From positions 164,649 through 228,648 of the forward strand of contig CAJYIW010000018.1 in the NCBI GenBank assembly GCA_913775095.1: a stretch of 64,000 nt of DNA, given 5' to 3'. A program made the position numbers and the translations under genes. The notes below the pieces were generated by a model that saw nothing but the letters and a program-made list of their open reading frames with translations, searched no databases and was not told the DNA's origin. Every line of letters starts with the position of its first letter. Position 1 is the stretch's first letter. Shown one piece after another: positions 54,202-63,692 of this stretch. This stretch comes from an uncultured Siphonobacter sp. (GTDB taxonomy: Bacteria; Bacteroidota; Bacteroidia; Cytophagales; Spirosomataceae).

Positions 54202-55554
54202 CTATTGTTGCCCGTAAGCCGCTACGACATCGCTGCATTCAGATTTCAGATCTTCGTCACGAACCTGAATGAACACTTCGGATTTTGTCTTTTTAAACCA
54301 CTTCTCTACCGCAGTGTTTCGCTTGCGGCTTAACGCGATTTTCTGGAGTTTTTGATAATCTTCCTCCAGGTTAGCGTAATGCGGAGGATACTTGGCTTTG
54401 TAGTAAATAATACGGACTCCGATCTTGCCATCACCCGAACGATAAGGCAGAACGGATGAATACGTGCCTACCTGCATAGAATCCAAAGTAAAGTATAAAC
54501 TGTGATCCATCGTCTCATCGAGAGCCAGACGAATACTCCGCGATTCGGAATCCTGAATCCATCCTCCGACGTCAGACGTAGCCTTGTCTTCAGAAAAATC
54601 TTTAGCTGCCTTTTCAAAGGTGAGTTTATTATCCACCAGCAGCGTCCGAACGGAATCCAGCATATTAGTTGCTTTAGTGACATCCAGACGATTATAATCG
54701 GGACGCAGCAGAATGTGGCGAGCCGTATATACTTCGCCTTTCATGTCTTCCAGTTTAATCAGGTGAACTCCGTATTCTGTTTCTACGGGATCGGAATATT
54801 CACCGGGTTTCAGACGATATACTGCTCCTTCGAACTCGGACACCATCGTTCCACGTTTAACGTTCAGGTATAATCCACCATTCTGAGCACTTCCCAAATC
54901 TTCCGAATAGGAAGTAGCTAACTGAGCGAAATCCTCACCGGCTAAGGCCCGTTTTCTATACTCCAGCAATCGCTGTTTAAGAGCATCTTTCTCCTCTTTT
55001 GTTACTTCCGCGAAACGAATGATGCTCCCTACCTGCACTTCGGATGGGAAGTAAGGCAGACTGTCCTTGGGAATGGAATTAAAGAACTTTCGTACCTCAC
55101 TGGGGGTGATTTTCACATCGCTCGTGATTTTGCGTTGCATTTCCTGCACGAGCAGATTATTCTTCACATCGTTCCGAAGTTCGGCTTTCAGCTGTTCCAC
55201 GCTTTTACCGAACTGTTCAACAATGTTTTTTTGTGAACCATACATCTGAACCATCTGATCCATCCGGCCTTCCAGCTCCCCTTCGACCTGACGATCTTCT
55301 ACAGTTACGGAGTCAATCTCTGCTTTCGCCAACATTACCTTATTGATAATCAAGCTATTCAGACACTGGCATTTCGAGGGAGCATTCTTCTGATTCTCGG
55401 CCTGATACTGATAATACATCTGATCTAAATCCGATCGCAGAATATAATGGTTATCCACTTTACTGATTACTCCGTCAATGGATTTTCCCTTGGTTAGCTG
55501 AGCAAAGCTGAGCACGGGTAAAAAGAGGAGTAACAGCCCGAATAATTTCTTCAT
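54202..55554 (-). CDS. SurA-like periplasmic PpiC-type peptidylprolyl isomerase
   Basis: A 450-residue exported chaperone. The signal peptide is MKKLFGLLLLFLPVLSFA. A SurA-type N-terminal helical region runs from about 25 to 165. Two parvulin-like segments follow: about 175-270 (EVQVGSIIRFAEV...GGLYLNVKRG) and about 275-385 (ARHILLRPDYN...DVGGWIQDSES). It should help outer-membrane proteins fold in the periplasm. The related 758-residue isomerase is encoded 103 bases upstream on the same strand; the two are probably cotranscribed. Confidence 0.88.
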   Translation of the reverse strand: MKKLFGLLLLFLPVLSFAQLTKGKSIDGVISKVDNHYILRSDLDQMYYQYQAENQKNAPSKCQCLNSLIINKVMLAKAEIDSVTVEDRQVEGELEGRMDQMVQMYGSQKNIVEQFGKSVEQLKAELRNDVKNNLLVQEMQRKITSDVKITPSEVRKFFNSIPKDSLPYFPSEVQVGSIIRFAEVTKEEKDALKQRLLEYRKRALAGEDFAQLATSYSEDLGSAQNGGLYLNVKRGTMVSEFEGAVYRLKPGEYSDPVETEYGVHLIKLEDMKGEVYTARHILLRPDYNRLDVTKATNMLDSVRTLLVDNKLTFEKAAKDFSEDKATSDVGGWIQDSESRSIRLALDETMDHSLYFTLDSMQVGTYSSVLPYRSGDGKIGVRIIYYKAKYPPHYANLEEDYQKLQKIALSRKRNTAVEKWFKKTKSEVFIQVRDEDLKSECSDVVAAYGQQ

Positions 55555-55657
55555 TTGAATAAATTGGTGATAATGTTAGGAAACGGGTGTCTTCTTGGGT
55601 TGATGCTAATTACTAACGTTACGTTGCACGATTCCCTTACGTTGCAATCGTTTTTTA

Positions 55658-57934
55658 TTACTTAAGCTTTTTCAGCTCGTTTTCATTCACTTGAACCGGA
55701 AATTGTTTTTTCAGTGATTCTACCCAGTTCTTTTCCAGATAAGCCTGATAATCATTGATTACCTGGCCACGGGCTTCGGCAAGCGTTTTAGTACGGGCAT
55801 TGTCCACTTTAGTAATATCAATGGACACAAACCGACCGTTTTTATCTACCGTTTGCTTCCCAACTTTCCAGCTCACCGCGTCAATGAATTTATTATCACC
55901 TTTCTGAAAATACCCTTCTTCCAGCGTCAGATTATTGGGTTTCTGACTATTAAACTGCTGAACCACGTCCTGTTTTGAATTAGTCGTGAGACTAAACGTA
56001 ACCCGGCGGTTTTTATCGCGGTTGGTTGTGGAAGCGGGTTTAAATTTGCTTTCGTCTACCTCTACAATCCGGGTAGCTGAAATATTACCACGTTTAACCA
56101 GCTCGTTCACGACGCTACGCAACCGGCCCGCCGAGCAGGAATCTGCTTCAGCAGCGTCCGCATGGCCGCTAATGGCAATTTGGTAGTCGTAGTTTTTCGA
56201 TAAGATCACGATCAGATCAAAGAGCTTTTCCCGCTGAGCCGCCGTCAGTTGAGTCTGCCCCCTGGCAAACGTCAGATCTTCAATTTTACGGGTAATGGGG
56301 TAAGGTTTCTTCGCGAGAGCTTTCAGGGACTGTTCCAGAATCGGGCGACTGGCCGCACTCAATACGGAAGCCTGCACCCGGGGATTCAACTGATACTTGC
56401 TCCGGTTTTGCTCGTAAAACTGGCGTTGACCCGTCGTATCCGTCAGTGATCTTCCCTGCACATTTTCCTCCAGCATCTGGAATAATAACATCCCATCGTG
56501 ATACTCCTGAATCAGGTCTTTAAAATCCTGATTTTTAGCCTCCAGATGATCTTCTTCGTAGGCCAGATTTTTATCTTCTACGTAGGCATTGTAGAGCGTT
56601 TGCAATAAGGCCTGAGGGTTGGCTCCGGCCTGGGGTTTTTGATTTTTCTGTACGTAATCGAAGAAATCACTGACCCGGTACACCTCCGAACCAATGCGGA
56701 ACAGCAGCTGACCGTTCAGATTCTGATCATTGGGAGCCTGCCATTTGCCATCGGCTAACAAAGGCGTAGCCTTGTCCAGGGCGGCCATCAGGGCTGACTT
56801 ATTTTCTTCGAATTTATTTTCCTGCTTGACCCGACGAAGCACGGCTGATTTACTTACGTTTGAACGCTCGTCCGACTGGACTTTGGTTCGCAGATAACCC
56901 ACCATTTCTTCATAATCAAGCAATGGAATTCGCTTTACTAATTTCAGGATATGCCATCCGTAGGGAGTCTGGAAAGGGGCTGAATACGCTCCTTCTTTCT
57001 TCAGAGCAAAAGCAGCTTCTTCAAAGGGAGGAAGCATTTTTCCCGTGCCAAAAGGCTGCATCACCCCACCTGCACTTTTGGTGCTGGCGTCTTCCGAAAA
57101 CTGTTTAACGACGGCTTCAAAAGCGACGCCCCGCTGCAATTCCCCGTAGGCTTCCTCAATTTTAGTCTTGGCCGTCATTTTTTCGGCGTCCGTGGCATTG
57201 CCCGGTACACGAACGAATAAATGAGCGACCTGAATATTACCCTGACTGTCCCGACGATCATTTACCCGGATCAGATGGTACCCGAATTTGGTACGAACCG
57301 GCATTGAAATTTCGCCCTTTTTCGTCGTGTATGCTGCGTTTTCGAAAGGGTAGACCATTTGCAAGCCCGTGAACCAGCCCAGCGTTCCCCCGTTTTTAGC
57401 CGCGTAGGGATCTTTGGAAAACTGCCGGGCCAACTCTTCGAATGATTCCCCTTTTATAATCCGCTCCCGAATGGACAGGGCCTGATTATAGATACGTAAG
57501 GTATCTTCGGGCGAGGCACTGGGCGTGACTTCGAGCAGAATATGAGAGGCATTGATTTCCTCTTTCAACCTTTCATAAGCCTCTTTTACCAGGGCCTCGG
57601 TTACTTTCTTATCGGTAATGAACGACTGAGCCGACACTTTGCGATAACCCGCCAGCTCTTCTTTAAAGTCAGCTGTAGTATCAATGCCGCGACTTTCGCC
57701 GGCCAGCACTTTAAGTTTGTAATTGATAAACAGGGGGAGGTATTCCCGAATGCCAGCAGACTCAGTAAGACTGTCAGCTCCGACCGGATTTTTCTTGTAG
57801 TGATACATGAATTCACTCACCGTAACCTTTTTAGGGCCGATGGTAATCAAGACCGGATCATTGGATTGTTGAGCGAAAGCAGTAAAATCCTGAAAGCAAA
57901 AAAACAAAGCGATCCACCGAAGTGATTTATACAT
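55658..57934 (-). CDS. PpiC-type peptidylprolyl isomerase with an embedded OmpA-like domain
   Basis: A 758-residue exported protein. The signal peptide is MYKSLRWIALFFCFQDFTAFA, which selects the ATG at 57934 over the one at 57955. Two PpiC domains are seen at about 125-230 (ASHILLEVTP...GGTLGWF) and 235-340 (VAHLFVRVPG...GGVMQPF). At about 555-660, LTFARGQTQLTAAQ...ISGHADAAEADSCSAGRL...NRRVTF resembles an OmpA-C peptidoglycan-binding fold. The combination could tie the chaperone to the cell wall. Upstream TATCTTTG (minus strand, 57991-57998) is a -7 candidate. Confidence 0.85.
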   Translation of the reverse strand: MYKSLRWIALFFCFQDFTAFAQQSNDPVLITIGPKKVTVSEFMYHYKKNPVGADSLTESAGIREYLPLFINYKLKVLAGESRGIDTTADFKEELAGYRKVSAQSFITDKKVTEALVKEAYERLKEEINASHILLEVTPSASPEDTLRIYNQALSIRERIIKGESFEELARQFSKDPYAAKNGGTLGWFTGLQMVYPFENAAYTTKKGEISMPVRTKFGYHLIRVNDRRDSQGNIQVAHLFVRVPGNATDAEKMTAKTKIEEAYGELQRGVAFEAVVKQFSEDASTKSAGGVMQPFGTGKMLPPFEEAAFALKKEGAYSAPFQTPYGWHILKLVKRIPLLDYEEMVGYLRTKVQSDERSNVSKSAVLRRVKQENKFEENKSALMAALDKATPLLADGKWQAPNDQNLNGQLLFRIGSEVYRVSDFFDYVQKNQKPQAGANPQALLQTLYNAYVEDKNLAYEEDHLEAKNQDFKDLIQEYHDGMLLFQMLEENVQGRSLTDTTGQRQFYEQNRSKYQLNPRVQASVLSAASRPILEQSLKALAKKPYPITRKIEDLTFARGQTQLTAAQREKLFDLIVILSKNYDYQIAISGHADAAEADSCSAGRLRSVVNELVKRGNISATRIVEVDESKFKPASTTNRDKNRRVTFSLTTNSKQDVVQQFNSQKPNNLTLEEGYFQKGDNKFIDAVSWKVGKQTVDKNGRFVSIDITKVDNARTKTLAEARGQVINDYQAYLEKNWVESLKKQFPVQVNENELKKLK

Positions 57935-57990
57935 ACCTGAGCAATTGGGGTTCATCCGAGCATAACCGAATTTCGGACCGAATTATTGCT

Positions 57991-57998
57991 CAAAGATA
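57991..57998 (-). promoter_or_regulatory. TAnnTTTG -7 box of the isomerase operon
   Basis: The minus strand reads TATCTTTG, 57 bases before the ATG at 57934. The predicted transcript start would leave the ATG at 57955 only about 30 bases away. Confidence 0.45.
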
Positions 57999-58062
57999 GC
58001 GAAACTCCGCGTAGTGACCTATTTTTCTGATGGCCAGACCCCTCAGAGGTTGCCGTAAGATC

Positions 58063-58722
58063 TTAGCGGGAGGCTCCGGAAATCTGAAAGTTTACCTCAT
58101 ATTCATAATTGTCGAACCGACCATCGGCACTGAATTTCAATGGAATAGTCTGAACAAGCTTCATGTTCTGTACTTCTTCATAGGTATACGTTCGACTGAA
58201 GGAACCCAGCAAATCGTCCGGATCGATTCGGTTGGAATTATTCAGCACCAGACCCGCCGCCTGTAGTGACACCAGGAAATAACCCACCGGATTGGTAAGC
58301 TCGGTTACCTGTAATAAACTGGCTGCGGCCCCGGCATAACCCGTGTATTTTCGAATATCGTTTACCAGTTTCTGAGCTTTGGAATAATCGTCGATTTCCA
58401 TCAATACCGTCGTTGCCACGACCCTGCACCGGGGCGGCACTTCGATACTCAGACCCTGAAAGGCATTAAACTGATCGCCTTTTTTTGTCCGCTGGACGCC
58501 CCAGGCTCCGTTTTGCGTATTAATCAACTGATTGTTTTCATTCAGCACACTCAGGGAATAAGCCAGCATCAGCTCATCCTGGCGGGTAACTTTCTCCTGA
58601 ATCGAAACGGCCTTTAAGGAAGCCGGCTGAAATTTTACCCAAACCGGCGAGCGACGGCTTTGATTTTTGCAGGCCACCACACCCAGCACCAGAAACAGAA
58701 AGCAGATCAATCGAAACAACAC
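58063..58722 (-). CDS. Hypothetical lipoprotein
   Basis: A 219-residue protein with lipobox LGVVAC (Cys18) after a hydrophobic leader. The mature part is mostly beta, with segments such as CRVVATTVLMEIDDYSKAQ and YEYEVNFQIS. No family is recognised. It lies 11 bases downstream of the small gene at 58734 on the same strand, so the two are probably one transcript. Confidence 0.72.
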   Translation of the reverse strand: MLFRLICFLFLVLGVVACKNQSRRSPVWVKFQPASLKAVSIQEKVTRQDELMLAYSLSVLNENNQLINTQNGAWGVQRTKKGDQFNAFQGLSIEVPPRCRVVATTVLMEIDDYSKAQKLVNDIRKYTGYAGAAASLLQVTELTNPVGYFLVSLQAAGLVLNNSNRIDPDDLLGSFSRTYTYEEVQNMKLVQTIPLKFSADGRFDNYEYEVNFQISGASR

Positions 58723-58733
58723 AGTGTACGGGA

Positions 58734-59072
58734 TTAAAACTCTTCAATAATAGACTGCCCCGATGAAGCATCACCGGAAGTCCACTGCCAGGTCTCATGC
58801 AGGCGGATTTTTCCGTCATTCATGATTTCAGGCACGGAGTGGCATTTACCCGCCCGCAGTTCGCCGGTTTCGCTTAAATGCTGATATACCATATCAATGG
58901 CTCCTTGCTCATTTACCCTGCCAATGATGGAACCCCGAATAACCGAGCCACCTGAATAATCGGCCCAGACCTCACTATTCTGCTGGTAATAGTTAAAAAT
59001 GGTTTCGTTACTAATTTCCCCATTTTCGGTATTAACGGCTGTTCGGAAACACCTTCCATTGTAGTTAATCAT
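58734..59072 (-). CDS. Small conserved beta-rich protein, unknown function
   Basis: A 112-residue soluble protein (start MINYNGRCFRTAVNTENGE). It resembles a Bacteroidota family often labelled 'N-acetylglutamate synthase' in databases. It has no acetyltransferase motif, so I treat that label as unsupported. Repeated SGGxxxGxxxGxV-type turns suggest a small beta-roll. It is the first gene of a two-gene unit with the lipoprotein. Confidence 0.75.
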   Translation of the reverse strand: MINYNGRCFRTAVNTENGEISNETIFNYYQQNSEVWADYSGGSVIRGSIIGRVNEQGAIDMVYQHLSETGELRAGKCHSVPEIMNDGKIRLHETWQWTSGDASSGQSIIEEF

Positions 59073-59094
59073 TTGAATAATAATAACTTACAGT

Positions 59095-59122
59095 AAAAAG
59101 ATGCCAGCTTTTTCGCTGGCAT
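59095..59122 (-). terminator. Terminator of the agmatine deiminase gene
   Basis: On the minus strand, GATGCCAGC and its complement form a 9-bp stem followed by TTTTT. It ends the gene at 59136-60173. Confidence 0.82.
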
Positions 59123-59135
59123 CAATTCCTTTTTC

Positions 59136-60173
59136 CTATACTAAAGGCTCCTGCTGGCTCAGGCAGTGGAAACTTCCCTGCCCCCAGATGATTTCATTCG
59201 CCAGCAAAGGAATTACCTTCTGCGTGGGGAATGCCTGTTCCAGAATATCAATGGCTACCTGATCATTCGGATTGTCGAAAACCGGAACGATTACGCCAGC
59301 GTTGCAGATCAGGAAGTTGGCGTAACTGCCGGGCGTGCGGAAATCGTTGATATATACGGGCTTCGGCATGGGTAACTCAATGATATTGAGTTGTTTGCCG
59401 TTGAGCAGACGCATTTCCTTCAATAATTGAAGATTGGTATTCAATACTTCAAAGTTTTCATCATTCCGATCTGCTTCCACGCAAGCCACAACGGTATCTT
59501 CGTTCACGAAACGAGTAGTATCATCAATGTGTCCGTCGGTATCATCTCCGACGATGCCGTCTTCCACCCATAATACCTGCTCCATCCCGTAGTAATCGTA
59601 GAGATACTGCTCGATCTGTCCCTGATTTAAATTAGGGTTTCGATTGGGATTTAGTAAACAGGATTTGGAAGTCAACACCGTTCCGGCTCCGTTGAAATCT
59701 ACCGAACCGCCTTCCATGATAATGCCCGGTGTTACGTAAGGTAAGCCCAGGTAATTCGCAATTTTGACGGGAAGAGCGTCGTCATCCGAATACGGCGGAT
59801 ACTTGCCTCCCCAGGCATTATAGCCCCAGTTCACCACCTGACGTTGCTTGGTTTCGGGGTTAATCAGAAACGCCGGACCGTGGTCCCGGCACCAGGCATC
59901 ATTGGTAGGGTTAATCAGAAACTCAATCTGATTCAGATTCACTCCTGCCTCGGTCAACCAGCCGATGATCTGGGCTTTCAGCGTTTCGCTGTTGGCGTTG
60001 ATGCATACTTTTTCGCCCTGGGAAATCGCTTTAATAAACTGAATGTACTGCGGACGCATACCGGCGAGTTTATCACCCTGCCAGGAATGGTCGTTATGCG
60101 GAAAAGTCAGCCAGGTGGCCCGATGCGGGTGCCACTCGGCAGGGAAGAAAAATCCTTGTTCTTTGGGTGTCAT
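59136..60173 (-). CDS. aguA: Agmatine deiminase
   Basis: A 345-residue guanidino-group-modifying enzyme that converts agmatine to N-carbamoylputrescine and ammonia. The nucleophilic Cys lies in GQGSFHCLSQQEP near the C-terminus. The conserved acids and His are in WCRDHGPAFL, EGGSVDFNGAG and DTDGHIDDTTRFV. The family signature and length match AguA rather than the larger bacterial peptidylarginine deiminases. The putrescine route would need an N-carbamoylputrescine amidase, which is not in this window. Confidence 0.92.
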   Translation of the reverse strand: MTPKEQGFFFPAEWHPHRATWLTFPHNDHSWQGDKLAGMRPQYIQFIKAISQGEKVCINANSETLKAQIIGWLTEAGVNLNQIEFLINPTNDAWCRDHGPAFLINPETKQRQVVNWGYNAWGGKYPPYSDDDALPVKIANYLGLPYVTPGIIMEGGSVDFNGAGTVLTSKSCLLNPNRNPNLNQGQIEQYLYDYYGMEQVLWVEDGIVGDDTDGHIDDTTRFVNEDTVVACVEADRNDENFEVLNTNLQLLKEMRLLNGKQLNIIELPMPKPVYINDFRTPGSYANFLICNAGVIVPVFDNPNDQVAIDILEQAFPTQKVIPLLANEIIWGQGSFHCLSQQEPLV

Positions 60174-60342
60174 TAGTGTTACGATTGCTGTGGGAAGTTT
60201 GATGGCAGCCCGGTACCAGAATCAGGCGGCAAAGATACGGGAGTTTGGAGTTTTCGGTTTAGTGTTTTGAGTTAACCTCACTCCAAATTCAATTTTCAGG
60301 CTTAAACCTGGTTCTCATGAAGGCTTCTTACCAATCTCTCCG

Positions 60343-60350
60343 TATTTTTG
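60343..60350 (+). promoter_or_regulatory. TATTTTTG -7 box directly before the hypothetical gene
   Basis: An exact TAnnTTTG match 5 bases before the ATGATG start at 60355, again implying a leaderless or near-leaderless transcript. Confidence 0.4.
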
Positions 60351-60354
60351 CGGC

Positions 60355-60990
60355 ATGATGAACGGTTCGGGTGATACGGCTTTTTTACAACAACTCTTTT
60401 CGCAGGAGCAGCTTTTTCTGGTTTCTTCAGACCTTTCGGTTCAGGAAACCACGCAGGAAGAGCGTAGTCCGGTGCAGGACGTTCCCCCCACCGTACCGTT
60501 TGTGGAGGAAGTTCCTGAAAAACCGACCGTAGCTGAAACGCCCGAACCCATGGTTGCTCCACCAGCGGCAACGCCTCCCGTAATAAGCTTACCGGAAAAA
60601 CCCGATGCGGTTCCTGCTGAACCCAGTTCGGTTACCCTGCATCATCAGGTATTATTATTGACGGAAAACCCTTCGTTACAGGACCTGGACTTGCTTCAGA
60701 ATATTCTTAAATCTGTCAATCTTTCACTGGATACGGTTGACCTACTGGACCTGTCCCAGGTCTCCGTTTCTGAACATCAGAATCTGTTGAGCGGAAAAAT
60801 GGTCCATCACGTATTAACGTTCGGCGTACCACTGAAGAAAATTGGCTTACAGATTTTCCTGATGCCCTATCAGGTTCGGAACGTACACGAGATCAACTTT
60901 GTCATGGTCGATTATCTGAAAGACTTTCACGAAGATAAGGCTAAGAAAAAGGCCTTATGGATGGTTTTGAAACAGCTGTTTGGTGTATAG
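60355..60990 (+). CDS. Hypothetical protein with Pro-rich linker
   Basis: A 211-residue protein without signal peptide or membrane helices. Residues about 30-95 form a Pro/Val/Glu-rich linker (VPPTVPFVEEVPEKP and on). The C-terminal folded part (about 95-211) has helices and strands, including LLTENPSLQDLDLLQNILKS. No family is recognised. The start could be either ATG of the ATGATG. Confidence 0.65.
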   Translation: MMNGSGDTAFLQQLFSQEQLFLVSSDLSVQETTQEERSPVQDVPPTVPFVEEVPEKPTVAETPEPMVAPPAATPPVISLPEKPDAVPAEPSSVTLHHQVLLLTENPSLQDLDLLQNILKSVNLSLDTVDLLDLSQVSVSEHQNLLSGKMVHHVLTFGVPLKKIGLQIFLMPYQVRNVHEINFVMVDYLKDFHEDKAKKKALWMVLKQLFGV

Positions 60991-61210
60991 TCTCCCCTAC
61001 TCCTCTTTCTTTTTCCTTGCTTTTTTTTGAACCTTACTCAACGGGAAAGGCTTTTTTTTCGTTTATATATCCAGTGTCACTCATGTTTCATTAACCTGCT
61101 TTCATTTCTACGAGACAATTCTACATTCTTCTGTGCTGATCATTTGCCTTTTCCCTACCCTAACCGGATTGGATGGAAGAATCAATTGACCCCTTTAAAA
61201 CGTAGAAAAC

Positions 61211-62524
61211 ATGACACAACCACCCCTGAACAACCCCGATGATTCGCAAAATCAGGATTTTCATCGTGGCTATAACAGTGGCTTAGAGCAGGTAAATCCG
61301 GATGCTTACGCAGAGTACGTAACCAATGCCGTCAGTGCAGACCGGTTACAGAACCAGATTGTTTCTTACCAGCAGGAGCTACGCGAAGTAGACGGCGAAA
61401 TCCGGCAGACGCGTCAGGATCAGCAACAGGCCTTTGCCTCCCTGCAACAACATCTGGTAAAGATTGACGGCATTAACAAGGAAGCAGATAGACAGAATAA
61501 AAGTATTGCCGAAACCGAACAGGAGATTGCCTCCCTGGAAGAACGTTACCAGAAAGCAGCTCCGAAGTATTCGCTCTTTGCCGGAATTCTGTATTTCGTA
61601 GCCGGACTTTCATTCGTGGCGGGTGACTTAATCATCTCGCACGAAATCGTTGCCTATGCCCTTAACATTCGTAATCAGACCGAGGCCTGGTTCTTCGCCG
61701 TGGGTCTGGCTATGGTTTCGGTATTATTAAAGCCCGTTTATGATCGTCTGATTGAAGGGCCTTACTTACAGAATCAGGAGAAAAGCCAGAAGTTATACGC
61801 GGCCTTCAAAGTTACCCTGGCGGTCTTTTCGGTGCTTACTTTATTTATTTTGGGCTGGTTCCGTTACGAAGCGTACCGGACCGATAAGATGAAGCAGGCC
61901 ATTACCCAGAATATTAAAAACCTTCAGATTCAACAGGCTGATCCTAACTCTGCTTCTGCCATTTTACAGGTGGAAAAACAGATGCAGCAGGTCGATGTAC
62001 TGAATCAGGGCTTAGTCACTAGTCCGTTCGCTTTAGCTTCCTTTGTGCTTTCGGGAGTATTATTCGCCGTGGCCGGGGCCGTTTGTCTGGGGGTATCCTT
62101 CCCGATTCTTCAGGGCTTCTGGTTCCGATGGCTACAGGCCGGGCCGCGACTGAAGCGGTTGCGGAAGCTTCGTCTTCAAAAGCAGAGTGTTCTGGCTACA
62201 ATCGAGCAGGGTTTAGCCGAACATTTGATCCAGAAGGGTACGCTCGAAAATAAACTGAATTATCTGACGCCGATGACTGAATTAAATGAGCGTCGTCAGG
62301 ACCTTCGGACTCATATTCTCCAGCTGGAAGAGGATCAGAAACAGGCAGAAATCGGTCGCCGGGTGGCTTCTTTCAAAGACGGCCTGGCCAATGGTACGTC
62401 CAGTCGTAACCATCCGGAACCAGCAAAACCGGAACCCCGGTTTGCAGAACAGGGCCATGTACTGCCTTCTTCCATTGACCGTCAAACCAGCGTAAACGGT
62501 GGTGGCATGAATGGGCACCATTAG
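61211..62524 (+). CDS. Coiled-coil membrane protein, unknown function
   Basis: A 437-residue protein. A coiled coil (about 48-118, QQELREVDGEIRQTRQDQQQ) precedes four hydrophobic helices (about 122-142, 160-180, 196-214 and 270-300). A second coiled coil lies at about 315-395, and the tail is Pro/Asn-rich. The pattern suggests a membrane-anchored structural protein. The 220 bases before it show no feature except a T-rich stretch. I do not recognise a family. Confidence 0.68.
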   Translation: MTQPPLNNPDDSQNQDFHRGYNSGLEQVNPDAYAEYVTNAVSADRLQNQIVSYQQELREVDGEIRQTRQDQQQAFASLQQHLVKIDGINKEADRQNKSIAETEQEIASLEERYQKAAPKYSLFAGILYFVAGLSFVAGDLIISHEIVAYALNIRNQTEAWFFAVGLAMVSVLLKPVYDRLIEGPYLQNQEKSQKLYAAFKVTLAVFSVLTLFILGWFRYEAYRTDKMKQAITQNIKNLQIQQADPNSASAILQVEKQMQQVDVLNQGLVTSPFALASFVLSGVLFAVAGAVCLGVSFPILQGFWFRWLQAGPRLKRLRKLRLQKQSVLATIEQGLAEHLIQKGTLENKLNYLTPMTELNERRQDLRTHILQLEEDQKQAEIGRRVASFKDGLANGTSSRNHPEPAKPEPRFAEQGHVLPSSIDRQTSVNGGGMNGHH

Positions 62525-62564
62525 TCAATCTGGTTGTTTGTTGCTGGTTATTAAGTTAACTAAT

Positions 62565-62608
62565 TAATACAGGAAAAGGCCAGCGTTTGCTGGCCTTTTC
62601 CTGTATTA
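62565..62608. terminator. Perfect 20-bp bidirectional terminator
   Basis: Arms 62565-62584 and 62589-62608 are exact inverse complements with loop GTTT (core AGGAAAAGGCCAGC). It lies between the coiled-coil gene and the convergent uxs gene. Confidence 0.85.
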
Positions 62609-62621
62609 GAACTGAATATGA

Positions 62622-63629
62622 TTATTTGCTGATCGTATGGCTTCCCTGTTCGTAAGGAGTTCCGAAACGATAGTTCGCGGCTTTGTATAATTCCTCTTCG
62701 GGCAAAGTCTTGAAGTATTCGTAGGTACGTTTCAGACCTTCTTCGCGACTAATCTGAGGCTCCCAGCCCAGAATTTGCTGAGCACGGGTAATGTCCGGGC
62801 GACGTTGCTTGGGATCATCCTGAGGCAGGGGCTTGAGAATGAGTTGCTGCTTGGTTCCCGTCAGTTTGATGATTTCTTCACCAAATTGCTTGATGGTGAT
62901 TTCGCCGGGGTTCCCAATGTTGACGGGCTCGGCGTAATCACTATTTAATAATCGGTAAATACCTTCCACCAGATCATCGACGTAGCAGAACGAACGCGTT
63001 TGCGAACCATCGCCGAAGACCGTTAAATCTTCACCCCGCAGAGCCTGACCAATGAAGGCGGGCAATACGCGACCGTCGTTTAGACGCATCCGGGGACCGT
63101 AGGTATTGAAGATACGAACGATACGCGTTTCTACCCCGTGATAGCGGTGGTAGGCCATGGTGATCGCTTCCTGAAAACGTTTGGCTTCATCGTACACCCC
63201 ACGCGGACCGATGGGATTCACGTGACCCCAGTAATCTTCCGTTTGGGGGTGCACCAGCGGATCGCCGTACACTTCCGACGTAGAGGCTACCAGAATCCGG
63301 GCTCCTTTCGCTTTGGCCAGTCCCAGGCAGTTGTGCGTGCCGAGCGATCCTACTTTCAGCGTCTGAATAGGAATTTTGAGGTAGTCAATCGGACTTGCCG
63401 GACTGGCAAAGTGCAGGATGCAATCCAGTTCACCCGAGATATCAATGTAGTTTGAGACGTCGTGGTGAATGAATTCAAATTGAGGCAGCGAACGGAGGTG
63501 TTCAATATTTTTGAGATCACCCGTAACGAGATTATCCATCCCGATAACGTAGTATCCTTCTTTAATGAAGCGATCGCTTAAGTGAGAGCCCAAAAAACCG
63601 GCAGCTCCGGTGATTAACACACGTTTCAT
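62622..63629 (-). CDS. UDP-glucuronate decarboxylase (UDP-xylose synthase)
   Basis: A 335-residue NAD-dependent short-chain epimerase/decarboxylase. The Rossmann motif [10 protein letters not shown] is at about 8-17, the catalytic Tyr-x3-Lys is YDEAK at about 146-150, and [10 protein letters not shown] and FNTYGPRM are typical of UXS enzymes. It converts UDP-glucuronate to UDP-xylose with CO2 release. The substrate would be made by the UDP-glucose dehydrogenase encoded just upstream on the same strand. Confidence 0.9.
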   Translation of the reverse strand: MKRVLITGAAGFLGSHLSDRFIKEGYYVIGMDNLVTGDLKNIEHLRSLPQFEFIHHDVSNYIDISGELDCILHFASPASPIDYLKIPIQTLKVGSLGTHNCLGLAKAKGARILVASTSEVYGDPLVHPQTEDYWGHVNPIGPRGVYDEAKRFQEAITMAYHRYHGVETRIVRIFNTYGPRMRLNDGRVLPAFIGQALRGEDLTVFGDGSQTRSFCYVDDLVEGIYRLLNSDYAEPVNIGNPGEITIKQFGEEIIKLTGTKQQLILKPLPQDDPKQRRPDITRAQQILGWEPQISREEGLKRTYEYFKTLPEEELYKAANYRFGTPYEQGSHTISK

Positions 63630-63642
63630 GAGTTTCGAAAAG

Positions 63643-63683
63643 AAAAAATGGAAGCGGAAAGATACAGGGTTCTTTCCGCTTCC
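63643..63683 (-). terminator. Terminator between ugd and the decarboxylase gene
   Basis: On the minus strand, GGAAGCGGAAAG and its complement form a 12-bp stem around a 10-base loop, followed by a T-run. Some readthrough to the decarboxylase gene is expected because the pathway is shared. Confidence 0.78.
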
Positions 63684-63692
63684 AGGTAGGTA

